Assembly: GCA_031271325.1 (NCBI GenBank)
Contig: JAISVY010000109.1
Span: 1 to 14,660 of the forward strand
From: Oscillospiraceae bacterium
GTDB lineage: Bacteria; Bacillota; Clostridia; Oscillospirales; UBA929
Length of the DNA stretch: 14,660 bases
Direction: 5' to 3'
In this document: positions 6,031 through 13,017 of the stretch, in pieces
How positions within the stretch are numbered: position 1 is the stretch's first letter
Layout of the letters: every line of letters begins with the position of its first letter
Made by a program: the position numbers and the translations under genes
Notes under the pieces: generated by a model
Seen by the model: only the letters and a program-made list of their open reading frames with translations
The model's database searches: none
What the model was told of the DNA's origin: nothing

Positions 6031-8352
6031 GTGAGTGTAGAATACCGTATCCATGCTCTGGCAAAGGATTTTGGGCTGCCGTCGAAGATGATCATCGACA
6101 TCATGACCCAATATATCGCAGTGCCCAAAAATAATATGCACAAGCTGTCGGAGGACGAACTCAATATCCTTTTTGCCATTTTGACCGAACGCAATCAGAT
6201 TGAGTCGATTGAGAGCGTCTTTGCCGATGTATATCACGAACCGGAAGCCTCGCCGCCGCCGCCCGAACCCGAGGTTCCCGCAGCCGGCGCTTCCGCCGAG
6301 CCTTCCGCCGAAAAACCCGCTCCGGCAGCGGTGCCGGCTCCGCCGCCGAAACCCAAACAGCCGCAGGCTCCGCGCGGTCCCAAGCAGACGCACATCATCG
6401 ACACGCGCGGCGCGAACGTAGACCTATCCCGCTTTGACGAACGGGTGGAACGCCTGGTTCCCGAAAAAGCGGGGCGGATGAAGCAGGGCAAAGAAAAAAT
6501 CAAACGCGCGCCCGACAAGAAACCGTCCGGCTTCGTGAGCCAAAAGCGGCTTCAGGAAGAGGCGGAACGCCGCCGCCAGCGCATCGAGCATCTGAAGAAA
6601 CAGCAGTTGAAAGTCTCTATCCCCGACGAAATCTCGGTCGGAGAGCTGGCTACGCGCCTGAAGAAAACGGGCGCGGAGGTCGTGCGTCAGTTGATGAAGC
6701 TGGGCGTGATGGCTTCGCTCAGCCAGAACATTGATTTTGATACCGCGAGCCTTGTGGCGATGGAATTCGGCGCGAAAGTCGTGCGCGAAGTCGTCGTGAC
6801 GATTGAAGAGCGCCTGATCGACGAATCGGTCGATCTCGACGAGAGCCTGTCGGCGCGCGACCCGGTCGTCGTTGTGATGGGGCACGTCGATCACGGAAAG
6901 ACCAGCCTTTTGGATTATATCCGCAAGGCGGACGTTGCCTCGGGCGAATTCGGCGGCATCACGCAGCATATCGGCGCGTACCGCGTGCAGGTACAGGACC
7001 GCCATATCACCTTTTTGGATACGCCGGGACATGCCGCGTTTACGTCAATGCGGGCGCGCGGCGCGTCGGTCACCGACATCGCGATTTTGGTGGTGGCGGC
7101 CGATGACGGGATCATGCCGCAGACGGTGGAAGCGATCAACCACGCCAAAGCGGCGGGGGTTCCGATCATCGTCGCGCTCAATAAGATGGATAAAGAAGGC
7201 GCGAATCCCGAACGCATACTGCAGCAGCTGACCGAGTATGAACTGGTGCCGGAGGAGTGGGGCGGCGAGACGATTGTCTGTCCGGTATCGGCCAAGACGG
7301 GCGACGGAATCGAGCATCTGCTGGAGATGGTGGTGCTGCAAGCCGACGTACGCGAACTGAAAGCCAACCCCGCTCGCGCCGCGCGGGGAACCGTCATCGA
7401 AGCAAAGCTCGACAAGGGGCGCGGACCGGTGGCGACCGTGCTGGTGCAAAACGGAACCCTGCGGCAGGGCGACATTGTCATCGCCGGAAAGACGGTCGGC
7501 CGTATCCGCGCAATGGCGGACCATATGGGACGGAAGCTGGAAGAGGCGGGACCAAGCGTTCCGACCGAAATCATCGGGCTTTCGGAAGTGCCCGACGCGG
7601 GCGACGTGTTCCACACCGTCGCCGACGAGCGGATGGCGCGGGAACTGGTCAGCCAGCGCAAACAGCAAGAGAAAGAGGGCGGCGCGCAAGCTCCCGCCGT
7701 CAAGGTTTCGCTGGAAGATCTCTACGCGCAGATACAGCAGGGGCAGGTCAAGGTTCTCAACCTGATCGTCAAAGCCGACGTGCAGGGCACCGCCGAAGCG
7801 CTGAAGGCGTCGCTGGAGAAAATCGCGAACGAAGAGGTGCGGGTGCGTGTCATCCACTCCGGCGTCGGCGTCATCAACGCCTCCGACGTGCTGCTGGCTT
7901 CGACCGCGAGCGCCATCATCATCGGCTTCAACGTCCGTGCCGACGCGTCGGCGCAGCAGAACGCGGAACGCGCGAACGTGGACATCCGCTACTACCGCGT
8001 GATCTACGACTGCATCGAGGAAATCGAGACGGCGATGCGCGGGATGCTCTCGAAGAAATTCCACGAGGTCAAGCTGGGCGAAGCCGAGGTGCGGCAAGTC
8101 TTCAAGGCATCCAACATCGGTACCATCGCGGGCAGTTATGTGCGCGAAGGGAAGATCACCCGCAACGCGCAGGTGCGCATCCTCCGCGACGGCATCGTCG
8201 TTCACGAAGGCGAGATCGCTTCACTCAAGCGCTTCAAAGACGACGCGCGAGAGGTCGCCGCCGGCTACGAATGCGGCATTTCCGTTGAAAAATACAGCGA
8301 CATCCACGAAGGCGACGTCATAGAAGCGTTCGTAATGGAAGAAATCCAATAA
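6031..8352 (+). CDS. infB: Translation initiation factor IF-2
   Basis: IF-2 is the GTPase that brings initiator tRNA to the 30S subunit and promotes 50S joining. The start is GTG at 6031: GGAGGG sits six bases upstream, and the protein then begins SVEYRIHALAKDFGL, as IF-2 N-domains do; an in-frame TTG at 5998 lacks this support. Length is 773 residues. An IF2_N module (1-50), a proline/alanine/glutamate-rich linker (about 70-120), a basic coiled stretch (about 150-190) and a second IF2_N module (about 190-240) precede the GTPase domain: G1 GHVDHGKT (284-291), G3 DTPGH (330-334), G4 NKMD (384-387), G5 SAKTG. Domains II, III and the tRNA-binding C2 domain complete it. The low-complexity linker is normal in the family. 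Confidence 0.98.
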   Translation: MSVEYRIHALAKDFGLPSKMIIDIMTQYIAVPKNNMHKLSEDELNILFAILTERNQIESIESVFADVYHEPEASPPPPEPEVPAAGASAEPSAEKPAPAAVPAPPPKPKQPQAPRGPKQTHIIDTRGANVDLSRFDERVERLVPEKAGRMKQGKEKIKRAPDKKPSGFVSQKRLQEEAERRRQRIEHLKKQQLKVSIPDEISVGELATRLKKTGAEVVRQLMKLGVMASLSQNIDFDTASLVAMEFGAKVVREVVVTIEERLIDESVDLDESLSARDPVVVVMGHVDHGKTSLLDYIRKADVASGEFGGITQHIGAYRVQVQDRHITFLDTPGHAAFTSMRARGASVTDIAILVVAADDGIMPQTVEAINHAKAAGVPIIVALNKMDKEGANPERILQQLTEYELVPEEWGGETIVCPVSAKTGDGIEHLLEMVVLQADVRELKANPARAARGTVIEAKLDKGRGPVATVLVQNGTLRQGDIVIAGKTVGRIRAMADHMGRKLEEAGPSVPTEIIGLSEVPDAGDVFHTVADERMARELVSQRKQQEKEGGAQAPAVKVSLEDLYAQIQQGQVKVLNLIVKADVQGTAEALKASLEKIANEEVRVRVIHSGVGVINASDVLLASTASAIIIGFNVRADASAQQNAERANVDIRYYRVIYDCIEEIETAMRGMLSKKFHEVKLGEAEVRQVFKASNIGTIAGSYVREGKITRNAQVRILRDGIVVHEGEIASLKRFKDDAREVAAGYECGISVEKYSDIHEGDVIEAFVMEEIQ

Positions 8353-8370
8353 ACGAAACGTCGAAAATTG

Positions 8371-8456
8371 CATGTTCGCCAAGCGGCGAACATGAGGGTT
8401 TCAGGGCTTCTCAGCTGTGAAGCGTGACAGGCGCGTTGTTCAGCAAACCCTAAATT
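8371..8456. repeat. Dispersed palindromic repeat, copy C between infB and rbfA
   Basis: A perfect hairpin of CATGTTCGCC (8371-8380) and GGCGAACATG (8385-8394) with a four-base loop is followed by GGGTTTCAGGGCTTCTCAG and the AGCTGTGAAGCGTGACAG segment shared with 1557-1600. AGGGTTT (8395-8401) can also pair with AAACCCT (8446-8452). It lengthens an otherwise tight operon gap to 171 bases and may act as a processing or stabilising hairpin. A smaller CTCAAG/CTTGAG hairpin follows at 8487-8503. Confidence 0.75.
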
Positions 8457-8523
8457 CGTTTTATAAAAGATTCTCAAGAAGCTTTTCTCAAGAGTTCCTT
8501 GAGCCGCCGGAGGGCAAACCACC

Positions 8524-8871
8524 ATGCCGTCACAAAACCGCGTCGGGCAGATCAACGGCGAGATATTGCGCGTACTTTCCGACCGCATACCGAAATGTAA
8601 AGACCCGCGGATTAACGGGCTGCTCAGCGTGGTGCGGGTGGATACCTCCGGGGACTTATCGGTGTGCAAGGTCTATGTTTCGTCGTTCGGCGGCGGCGCG
8701 GAGATCGCGAAGGGGCTGCGCAGCGCTTCCGGCTATTTGCGGCGGGAACTGAGCCATGAGCTGAAACTGCGCCATACGCCGGAGCTGGAGTTTATTGTAG
8801 ACCATTCGATTGAAGAGGGCGCGAAGATACTGGAAAAACTTCGTATGGTGACGCGTGAGGAACCGTCATGA
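8524..8871 (+). CDS. rbfA: 30S ribosome-binding factor RbfA
   Basis: RbfA binds the 30S subunit and helps mature the 16S rRNA 5' end. The 115-residue length is typical. Family features are the N-terminal RVGQINGEILRVLSDR helix, DPRINGLLSVVRVDTSGDLSVCKVYVSSF (KH-like strands), the ASGYLRRELSHELKLRHTPELEF helix-strand with its alanine-kink, and the acidic tail with HSIEEGAKI. ATG at 8524 follows GGAGGG with a nine- to ten-base spacer. The stop overlaps nrnA by four bases. Repeat copy C lies just upstream, so translation is not directly coupled to infB. Confidence 0.96.
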   Translation: MPSQNRVGQINGEILRVLSDRIPKCKDPRINGLLSVVRVDTSGDLSVCKVYVSSFGGGAEIAKGLRSASGYLRRELSHELKLRHTPELEFIVDHSIEEGAKILEKLRMVTREEPS

Positions 8872-9857
8872 AAGATATTGCCGGTTTTATCAGACAACAT
8901 GACCGTTATCTGCTGCTCACGCACCGCCGCCCCGACGGCGACACGCTGGGCAGCGCCGCCGCGCTCTGCGCCGGTCTGCGCGCGCTGGGAAAAACCGCGT
9001 ATCTGTGGAGAAACCCTGAAATCACCGCGCGGTATCAGCCGTTTACCGAACCGTACCTTGCGCCGGAGGGGGTTCAATACGACAAGGTCATATCGGTGGA
9101 CGCCGCCGTGAAAGCGCTGCTGCCGGAGGGATGGAGCGGGGCGGTAGACCTGCGTATCGACCACCATCCGGGACAATCCAACTTCGCGGCGCGGGAGTAT
9201 ACCGACCCATCCGCCGCCGCGTGCGGCGAGGTGGTGTACGATCTTCTGCAAGCCCTCGGCGTAAGCGTCACGGCGGAGATCGCGGCGCTGCTGTACATAG
9301 CCGTATCCACCGATACCGGGGGATTCCGCTATTCCAACACGACGGCAAGGACGCACCGTATCGCGGCCGGTTTGATCGACGCCGGAGCCGACACAAACGC
9401 GCTCAACGCGATTTTGTTTGCCAAAGCAAAAGGGCGTATGGCGGCGGAGGCGGCGATTCTGTCCAATCTGCGCTTTGATGCCGGCGGGCTGGCCGCGGTC
9501 GCTTCCCTCTCGCTTGCGGAAAAAGAAGATGCCGGCGCGACGGAGGACGACTTGGAGAACATTGCCGGGCTTGTGCAGAACATTGAGGGCGTTTCGATAG
9601 GGTTAATCCTGCGCGAGGAGGCGGACAACTGGCGCGTTTCCTGCCGAACCGCGGGAGGTTACGAGGCCAACCGCATCTGCCAAAGGCTTTCGGACGGCGG
9701 GGGGCACCGGAACGCCGCCGGAGGGCGGATTAAGGGGATACACTCCCCGGCGGAAGCGCGGGTTATGGCGCTGAACGCCCTTTGGGAAACGTATCCCGAG
9801 TTGAGAAGCTCTGAAGCCCTCATGTCCGCCGAAAGCGAACGGGCGGGAGGTTTTTAG
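8868..9857 (+). CDS. nrnA: DHH/DHHA1 phosphoesterase, NrnA-type nanoRNase/pAp phosphatase
   Basis: NrnA-type enzymes degrade RNA oligonucleotides of two to five residues and dephosphorylate pAp; Mn2+ is the usual metal. DHH domain motifs are present: THRRPDGDTLGS (18-29), an Asp in ISVDAA and D98-H99-H100 in RIDHHPG, then STDTGGFRYSNT. The C-terminal DHHA1 domain carries GGGHRNAAGG (277-286). The ATG overlaps the rbfA stop. The usual end of the protein would fall near residue 311. From 9801 the frame runs through repeat copy D, which supplies residues 312-329 and the TAG stop. The enzyme core is intact, so activity is likely. Confidence 0.93.
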   Translation: MKDIAGFIRQHDRYLLLTHRRPDGDTLGSAAALCAGLRALGKTAYLWRNPEITARYQPFTEPYLAPEGVQYDKVISVDAAVKALLPEGWSGAVDLRIDHHPGQSNFAAREYTDPSAAACGEVVYDLLQALGVSVTAEIAALLYIAVSTDTGGFRYSNTTARTHRIAAGLIDAGADTNALNAILFAKAKGRMAAEAAILSNLRFDAGGLAAVASLSLAEKEDAGATEDDLENIAGLVQNIEGVSIGLILREEADNWRVSCRTAGGYEANRICQRLSDGGGHRNAAGGRIKGIHSPAEARVMALNALWETYPELRSSEALMSAESERAGGF

Positions 9858-9859
9858 GG
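9801..9859. repeat. Dispersed palindromic repeat, short copy D inside the nrnA 3' end
   Basis: Read on the minus strand, 9840-9801 matches the right arm of copies B and C, with the shared CATGAGGGCTTCAGAGCTTC block. The plus-strand end AGGTTTTTAGGG corresponds to the outer arm of copy B. It looks like an internally deleted version of the long copy, in opposite orientation, and it encodes the last 18 codons and stop of nrnA. Confidence 0.7.
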
Positions 9860-9881
9860 TGGCGCGGTTAAGGGAGTTGTC

Positions 9882-10553
9882 ATGCTAACCGGGATTTTGC
9901 TGGTGGATAAAGCCCCCGGCTGGACGAGCCACGATGTGGTGGCCAAATGCCGGGGCATTTTACGCGAAAAACGCATCGGGCACGGCGGCACGCTCGACCC
10001 GATGGCGACCGGATTGCTGGTGCTGTTTGTCGGCACGGCCACCAAACTGGTAAGCCGTCTGCCGGGGGAAAAAGAGTATGCCGCGAAACTCCGCTTCGGG
10101 CTGGAGACGGATACCTATGACACCGAGGGGAGAACCGTGCGGTTATACGATAACATTCCCGGAGCGGGCGAGTTGCAGGCGGTTCTGCCCCGTTTCACGG
10201 GGGACATCACGCAGATACCGCCGATGGTATCCGCCGTGAAAATCGGCGGGAAGAAGCTGTATGAGCTGGCGCGCAAGGGCATCGAAGTGGAACGGCAGCC
10301 ACGCCCGGTTACCGTGCGCGAGCTGGCATGGCTTTCCGAAGAAGACGGGGAACACACCCTGTCGGTGCGATGCTCCGCCGGGACATATGTCCGGGCGCTG
10401 ATTCACGACATCGGGCACGAACTGGGTTCCGGCGCGGTGATGACCGCCCTGCGGCGCACCCGCAGCGGTCCGTTTTGCGTGGACGGCGCGGTGCCGGTGG
10501 AGGATGTGTCGCCGGAGCGGGTTATGCCGCCGGAAGACGGGTGGTTTGCTTGA
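9882..10553 (+). CDS. truB: tRNA pseudouridine-55 synthase TruB (short form)
   Basis: TruB converts U55 in the T loop of tRNA to pseudouridine. Conserved features are GILLVDKAPGWTSHDVV, the catalytic GGTLDPMATG with nucleophile D39, KEYAAKLRFGLETDTYDTEG, QIPPMVSAVKIGGKKLYELARKG and SAGTYVRALIHDIGHELG. At 223 residues it is markedly shorter than the roughly 300 of E. coli or B. subtilis. It ends soon after the catalytic core (RSGPFCVDGAVPVEDV), so the C-terminal PUA-like domain is absent. No frameshift explains this: the stop is immediately followed by ribF in a TTGA overlap, so the short form looks established. Confidence 0.95.
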   Translation: MLTGILLVDKAPGWTSHDVVAKCRGILREKRIGHGGTLDPMATGLLVLFVGTATKLVSRLPGEKEYAAKLRFGLETDTYDTEGRTVRLYDNIPGAGELQAVLPRFTGDITQIPPMVSAVKIGGKKLYELARKGIEVERQPRPVTVRELAWLSEEDGEHTLSVRCSAGTYVRALIHDIGHELGSGAVMTALRRTRSGPFCVDGAVPVEDVSPERVMPPEDGWFA

Positions 10554-11431
10554 ACAGGGTGCTTGCGCTGGGCTTTTTCGACGGCGTGCATATCGGGCAC
10601 GGGCAACTGTTCAAACGCGCCGCTCTCCGCGCGAAGAAGCTCGGCTGCCTTGCCTGTGCGCTGACGTACGACCCGCATCCGCAGACGCTGATCACCGGGC
10701 GGCCGGTGCCGCTGCTCTGCTCCACCGACGAACGGGCGGCGCTGATTCGCACGATGTACCGGATCCCGGAGGTTATCGTCGATCCTTTTGACGCGGAGAC
10801 GGCGCAGATCCCGTGGCAGGACTACGTCGAACTGGTGATCGTGCGGCGGCTGCGCGCCGTTCACGTGGTAGCCGGGCACGACTTCACGTTCGGGCGAGGC
10901 GGCGAAGGTACGCCCGCGCTGCTTTCCGAAGCCTGCCGCCGGTACGGCGTCGGCTGCGATATACTCCCCCCGAAACGCATCGCGGGTACGCGGGTCAGTT
11001 CCACCTATATCCGGGGGCTGGTCGCCGAGGGGGATATGGAAAACGCCGCCCGGTTTTTAGGGCATGCGTACCGTCTGTCCGGTACCGTGGAGAGAGGGCA
11101 GGGGTTGGGGCGCCGTCTCGGCTTTCCCACCGCGAACCTGCCGCTGCCGAAGGAACGCCAAGCGCCCGCTTGGGGCGTATACGCCACCCGTGTCGTCTGG
11201 AACGGGCGCGTGTATCCCGCCGCAACCAACGTGGGTATCCGCCCGACGATGAGCGCAACCTCCGCGCCGACGGCGGAATCCACCCTTTTGGGTTTCGACG
11301 GGGATCTGTACGGGCAGCGCATCGACGTAGACTTCGTCTCGTTCATCCGCCCGGAAAAGCGCTTTCCCTCGCCTGAAGCGCTGGCTCAGCAAGTGCGTAA
11401 AGACATGGAAGCCGCGAAACTGCGAGGGTGA
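10550..11431 (+). CDS. ribF: Bifunctional riboflavin kinase / FMN adenylyltransferase
   Basis: RibF phosphorylates riboflavin to FMN and adenylates FMN to FAD. The N-terminal adenylyltransferase domain begins with LALGFFDGVHIGH (the nucleotidyltransferase HxGH motif, H14-H17), followed by VAGHDFTFGRGGEGT and SSTYIRGLVAEGDMENAARFLGH. The C-terminal kinase domain (from about 172) has GTVERGQGLGRRLGFPTANL, NVGIRPT and LYGQRIDVDFVSFIRPEKRF. I place the start at TTG 10550, overlapping the truB stop; GTG at 10559 is an alternative. That gives 293 residues, slightly short but complete. It is the last protein gene of the operon. Confidence 0.95.
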   Translation: MNRVLALGFFDGVHIGHGQLFKRAALRAKKLGCLACALTYDPHPQTLITGRPVPLLCSTDERAALIRTMYRIPEVIVDPFDAETAQIPWQDYVELVIVRRLRAVHVVAGHDFTFGRGGEGTPALLSEACRRYGVGCDILPPKRIAGTRVSSTYIRGLVAEGDMENAARFLGHAYRLSGTVERGQGLGRRLGFPTANLPLPKERQAPAWGVYATRVVWNGRVYPAATNVGIRPTMSATSAPTAESTLLGFDGDLYGQRIDVDFVSFIRPEKRFPSPEALAQQVRKDMEAAKLRG

Positions 11432-11473
11432 GACATCCCCGGTTGCGCGGTATCGCAAAAGCGGTGTATATTA

Positions 11474-11549
11474 GCCCCGGTAGCTCAGGGGATAGAGCAT
11501 TCGCCTCCTAAGCGAAGGGTCGGACGTTCGATTCGTCTCCGGGGTGCCA
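11474..11549 (+). tRNA. tRNA-Arg, anticodon CCT
   Basis: A 76-base cloverleaf with encoded CCA. Acceptor GCCCCGG pairs with CCGGGGT (terminal G-T wobble). D arm is GCTC-AGGGGATA-GAGC. The anticodon arm TTCGC-CTCCTAA-GCGAA gives CCT. T arm is GGACG-TTCGATT-CGTCT, then discriminator G and CCA. It lies 42 bases after ribF on the same strand with no convincing promoter, so it may be transcribed with the operon. tRNA 3' ends are common phage attachment sites, and foreign-looking DNA begins shortly downstream. Confidence 0.95.
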
Positions 11550-11553
11550 AGTG

Positions 11554-11594
11554 AATCCGCTGTGACCCTAAGGTTACAGCGGATTTTCTTTTTT
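11554..11594 (+). terminator. Strong intrinsic terminator after tRNA-Arg
   Basis: AATCCGCTGTGACC (11554-11567) pairs with GGTTACAGCGGATT (11572-11585) over 14 bp with one wobble and a four-base CTAA loop, followed by TTCTTTTTT. It ends transcription from the ribF/tRNA side and shields the convergent prophage genes. Confidence 0.9.
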
Positions 11595-11633
11595 GTGTTG
11601 TGGCTTTCGATATAGAAACATATGTGCTATATA

Positions 11634-11677
11634 GGGGGCATTTTTGGTATTCCGGGGGGCAAAATGAGGGGCAGTTT
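11634..11677 (+). repeat. Three degenerate GGGGCA repeats near the element boundary
   Basis: GGGGGCATTTTT (11634-11645), GGGGGGCAAAA (11654-11664) and GAGGGGCAGTTT (11666-11677) are similarly built and lie just beyond the rep stop. Multiple short repeats resemble an insertion-sequence end, possibly IS21-like, but no transposase is present. This could be a relic or part of the prophage junction. Confidence 0.35.
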
Positions 11678-11682
11678 CGAGG

Positions 11683-12714
11683 TCAGAATGTCAATTCGTC
11701 TTGTCCGGTTACTCCCAGTCCGATCTCGAGGGTTTTCTTCAACCAATCATAGTCGCGGTACTCGCTCATCGGGATTTCTTGTTTCCGGTATTCGCCCTTG
11801 TACTTGTAATGGAACACAACAATGTTTATGCGCCGCTTCAACTGCTCTATTGTGTCAAGCTCTTTGTCCTCGCTGACCATCTTATGATAGACCTTCTCGG
11901 GAGGGAGCACCGAGGTTATATGTACCTCATTCCACAAGCCATAGACATTGGCATAACGACACGGTACTTGTACTTTATAGCCATGCAGTATGGTTAACAG
12001 CATACTATACTTTAATTGTCCCCTGAACTCGTCCATGAAGATTACTGGCTCTCCACTGTACTTGTCAAATCCGTGTTCATAGTCGCTTACCATGTATACG
12101 TTGTCTTCTCCGTGCTGTTCGGCGAGTTTTACTATCTCATAGCTTTTTCCAGAGCCGGACGCGCCTACATGCCAGTATACTTTTATGTCTCGTATCATGG
12201 GAGTTTCTTTCATGCGCTTCCTGTAAAATGCGTCCTTCACCAGCTTTTCATATCGCCGGAAGTTTATTGACTTATCGAATATCTCATTCGGCGTTAATCC
12301 TGTATCAATCATTTCCTCAACAACGGACAAATCGCGCCGCTGTCCCTGACAGCCTTTGATTTCACCGAAGCGGCTTATGCATATAATCTGTTCGCCTTTT
12401 TCTTCCCACTTACCGCGCTTGTTTATATAGTCCTCCGCTTGCTCTTTGTTTCCTTTTGTCGGCTCGATATGCATCGCAGGATACAGTTTCTTTATCGCGC
12501 TGAACCTCATCGCCTTGGTATCCTCAAACACTGCGTGACAGTGCGGCAATCCTTCTTTGGATATACAGTAAATCACTGCACATGTTCTTTGCGGTTCGCT
12601 GTCTATCCAGACTTCCACAAGCTTGTCCGTGATTTCCTGCGGGGTTCCGGTGTATCCATGTTCTTCCGGGTTATTGAAGACACAGAACCATGATTTACTG
12701 ACAGTATCCCCCAT
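11683..12714 (-). CDS. rep: CRESS-DNA type replication initiator Rep (HUH endonuclease + SF3 helicase)
   Basis: Rolling-circle initiator of 343 residues with circovirus-like architecture. The N-terminal HUH nuclease has motif I WFCVFNN (9-15), motif II PHCHAVFE with metal ligands H58 and H60, and motif III YINK with catalytic Y96 and K99. A GQRRDLSVVEEMI linker (124-136), typical of CRESS Reps, precedes a superfamily 3 helicase: Walker A GASGSGKS (184-191), Walker B VIFMDEF (224-230) and motif C VHITSVLPP (264-272). Motif C has V where many viral relatives have Asn. ATG at 12714 is preferred to an upstream GTG at 12723, because AAGGAA then lies nine bases away instead of touching the start. 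The origin is about 100 bases upstream. Predicted role: nick the nonanucleotide, unwind, and drive rolling-circle replication. Confidence 0.9.
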   Translation of the reverse strand: MGDTVSKSWFCVFNNPEEHGYTGTPQEITDKLVEVWIDSEPQRTCAVIYCISKEGLPHCHAVFEDTKAMRFSAIKKLYPAMHIEPTKGNKEQAEDYINKRGKWEEKGEQIICISRFGEIKGCQGQRRDLSVVEEMIDTGLTPNEIFDKSINFRRYEKLVKDAFYRKRMKETPMIRDIKVYWHVGASGSGKSYEIVKLAEQHGEDNVYMVSDYEHGFDKYSGEPVIFMDEFRGQLKYSMLLTILHGYKVQVPCRYANVYGLWNEVHITSVLPPEKVYHKMVSEDKELDTIEQLKRRINIVVFHYKYKGEYRKQEIPMSEYRDYDWLKKTLEIGLGVTGQDELTF

Positions 12715-12735
12715 TTTTGACACTTCCTTTGTTTT

Positions 12736-12815
12736 GTAACGAGATTTGTAACGAGGTTCGTTACAAATGGAGCCTTAGAGCGAGAAGGGATTGAAGCGTT
12801 TTGTAACGTGTAACG
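12736..12815 (-). repeat. GTAACG iterons, candidate Rep-binding sites
   Basis: The hexamer GTAACG occurs at 12736-12741, 12748-12753, 12803-12808 and 12810-12815, and inverted at 12759-12764. The second and third form a perfect 11-bp palindrome (12744-12754 with 12758-12768, loop GGT). The fourth and fifth are in tandem, seven bases apart, and the last overlaps the base of the origin stem. Circovirus and geminivirus Reps bind iterated short motifs beside the origin hairpin in this way. The palindrome near the rep start may also act as an operator. Confidence 0.75.
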
Positions 12816-12846
12816 AAGTTGGGGGTAATACTATACCCCAACTTCG
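12814..12846 (-). other. Circovirus-type replication origin stem-loop with TAGTATTAC
   Basis: CGAAGTTGGGG (12814-12824) and CCCCAACTTCG (12836-12846) form a perfect 11-bp stem with an 11-base loop. On the minus strand, positions 12833-12825 read TAGTATTAC, the conserved nonanucleotide of circoviruses (geminiviruses have TAATATTAC), where Rep nicks before the final AC. It is on the same strand as rep and all other phage genes. Confidence 0.87.
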
Positions 12847-13017
12847 CGGGAAAGAGTTCGCGAGGTCTGCGACCTCTGCGGAGGGACGAGAGAATAAGGA
12901 ATTGCCTTCGGCAAGAATACGGAAGAGCCCGCCGCCTTTGCCTCCGGTCGGCGGCTGTGGGGCGGGGGTTGTTCCACCCCTCTTTTATTTCCCCTGACTC
13001 TTAGGGGAAGCTCTTTC
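12847..13017. other. Structured noncoding region between origin and zot
   Basis: No supported gene. It is densely palindromic: GAGGTC-TGC-GACCTC (12862-12876), TTGCC-TTC-GGCAA (12902-12914), GCCGCC/GGCGGC (12931-12936 and 12950-12955), and TTCCCCT/AGGGGAA (12989-12995 and 13003-13009). Such clusters resemble the intergenic regions of filamentous phages, which carry the complementary-strand origin and packaging signal. Confidence 0.5.

Noticed and set aside
7045..8205. Long open frames antisense or shifted inside infB and other host genes
   Set aside because: They are composition-driven shadows in G+C-rich DNA; the overlapping frames encode clear conserved proteins.
11443..11472. Possible promoter TTGCGC-18-TATATT before tRNA-Arg
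   Set aside because: The -10 ends two bases before the mature tRNA 5' end, so transcription would start inside the tRNA.
11554..11594. The post-tRNA hairpin as a bidirectional terminator that also ends rep transcription
   Set aside because: On the minus strand the stem is not followed by a T tract, so it is supported only in the plus direction.
12736..12815. The GTAACG repeats as a CRISPR array
   Set aside because: Repeats are six bases with irregular spacing and one is inverted; they fit iterons, not CRISPR.
12791..12997. Plus-strand ORF across the origin and hairpin cluster
   Set aside because: It has no ribosome binding site, runs against all phage genes, has low-complexity proline-rich sequence, and lies over the origin hairpin, which explains its composition better.
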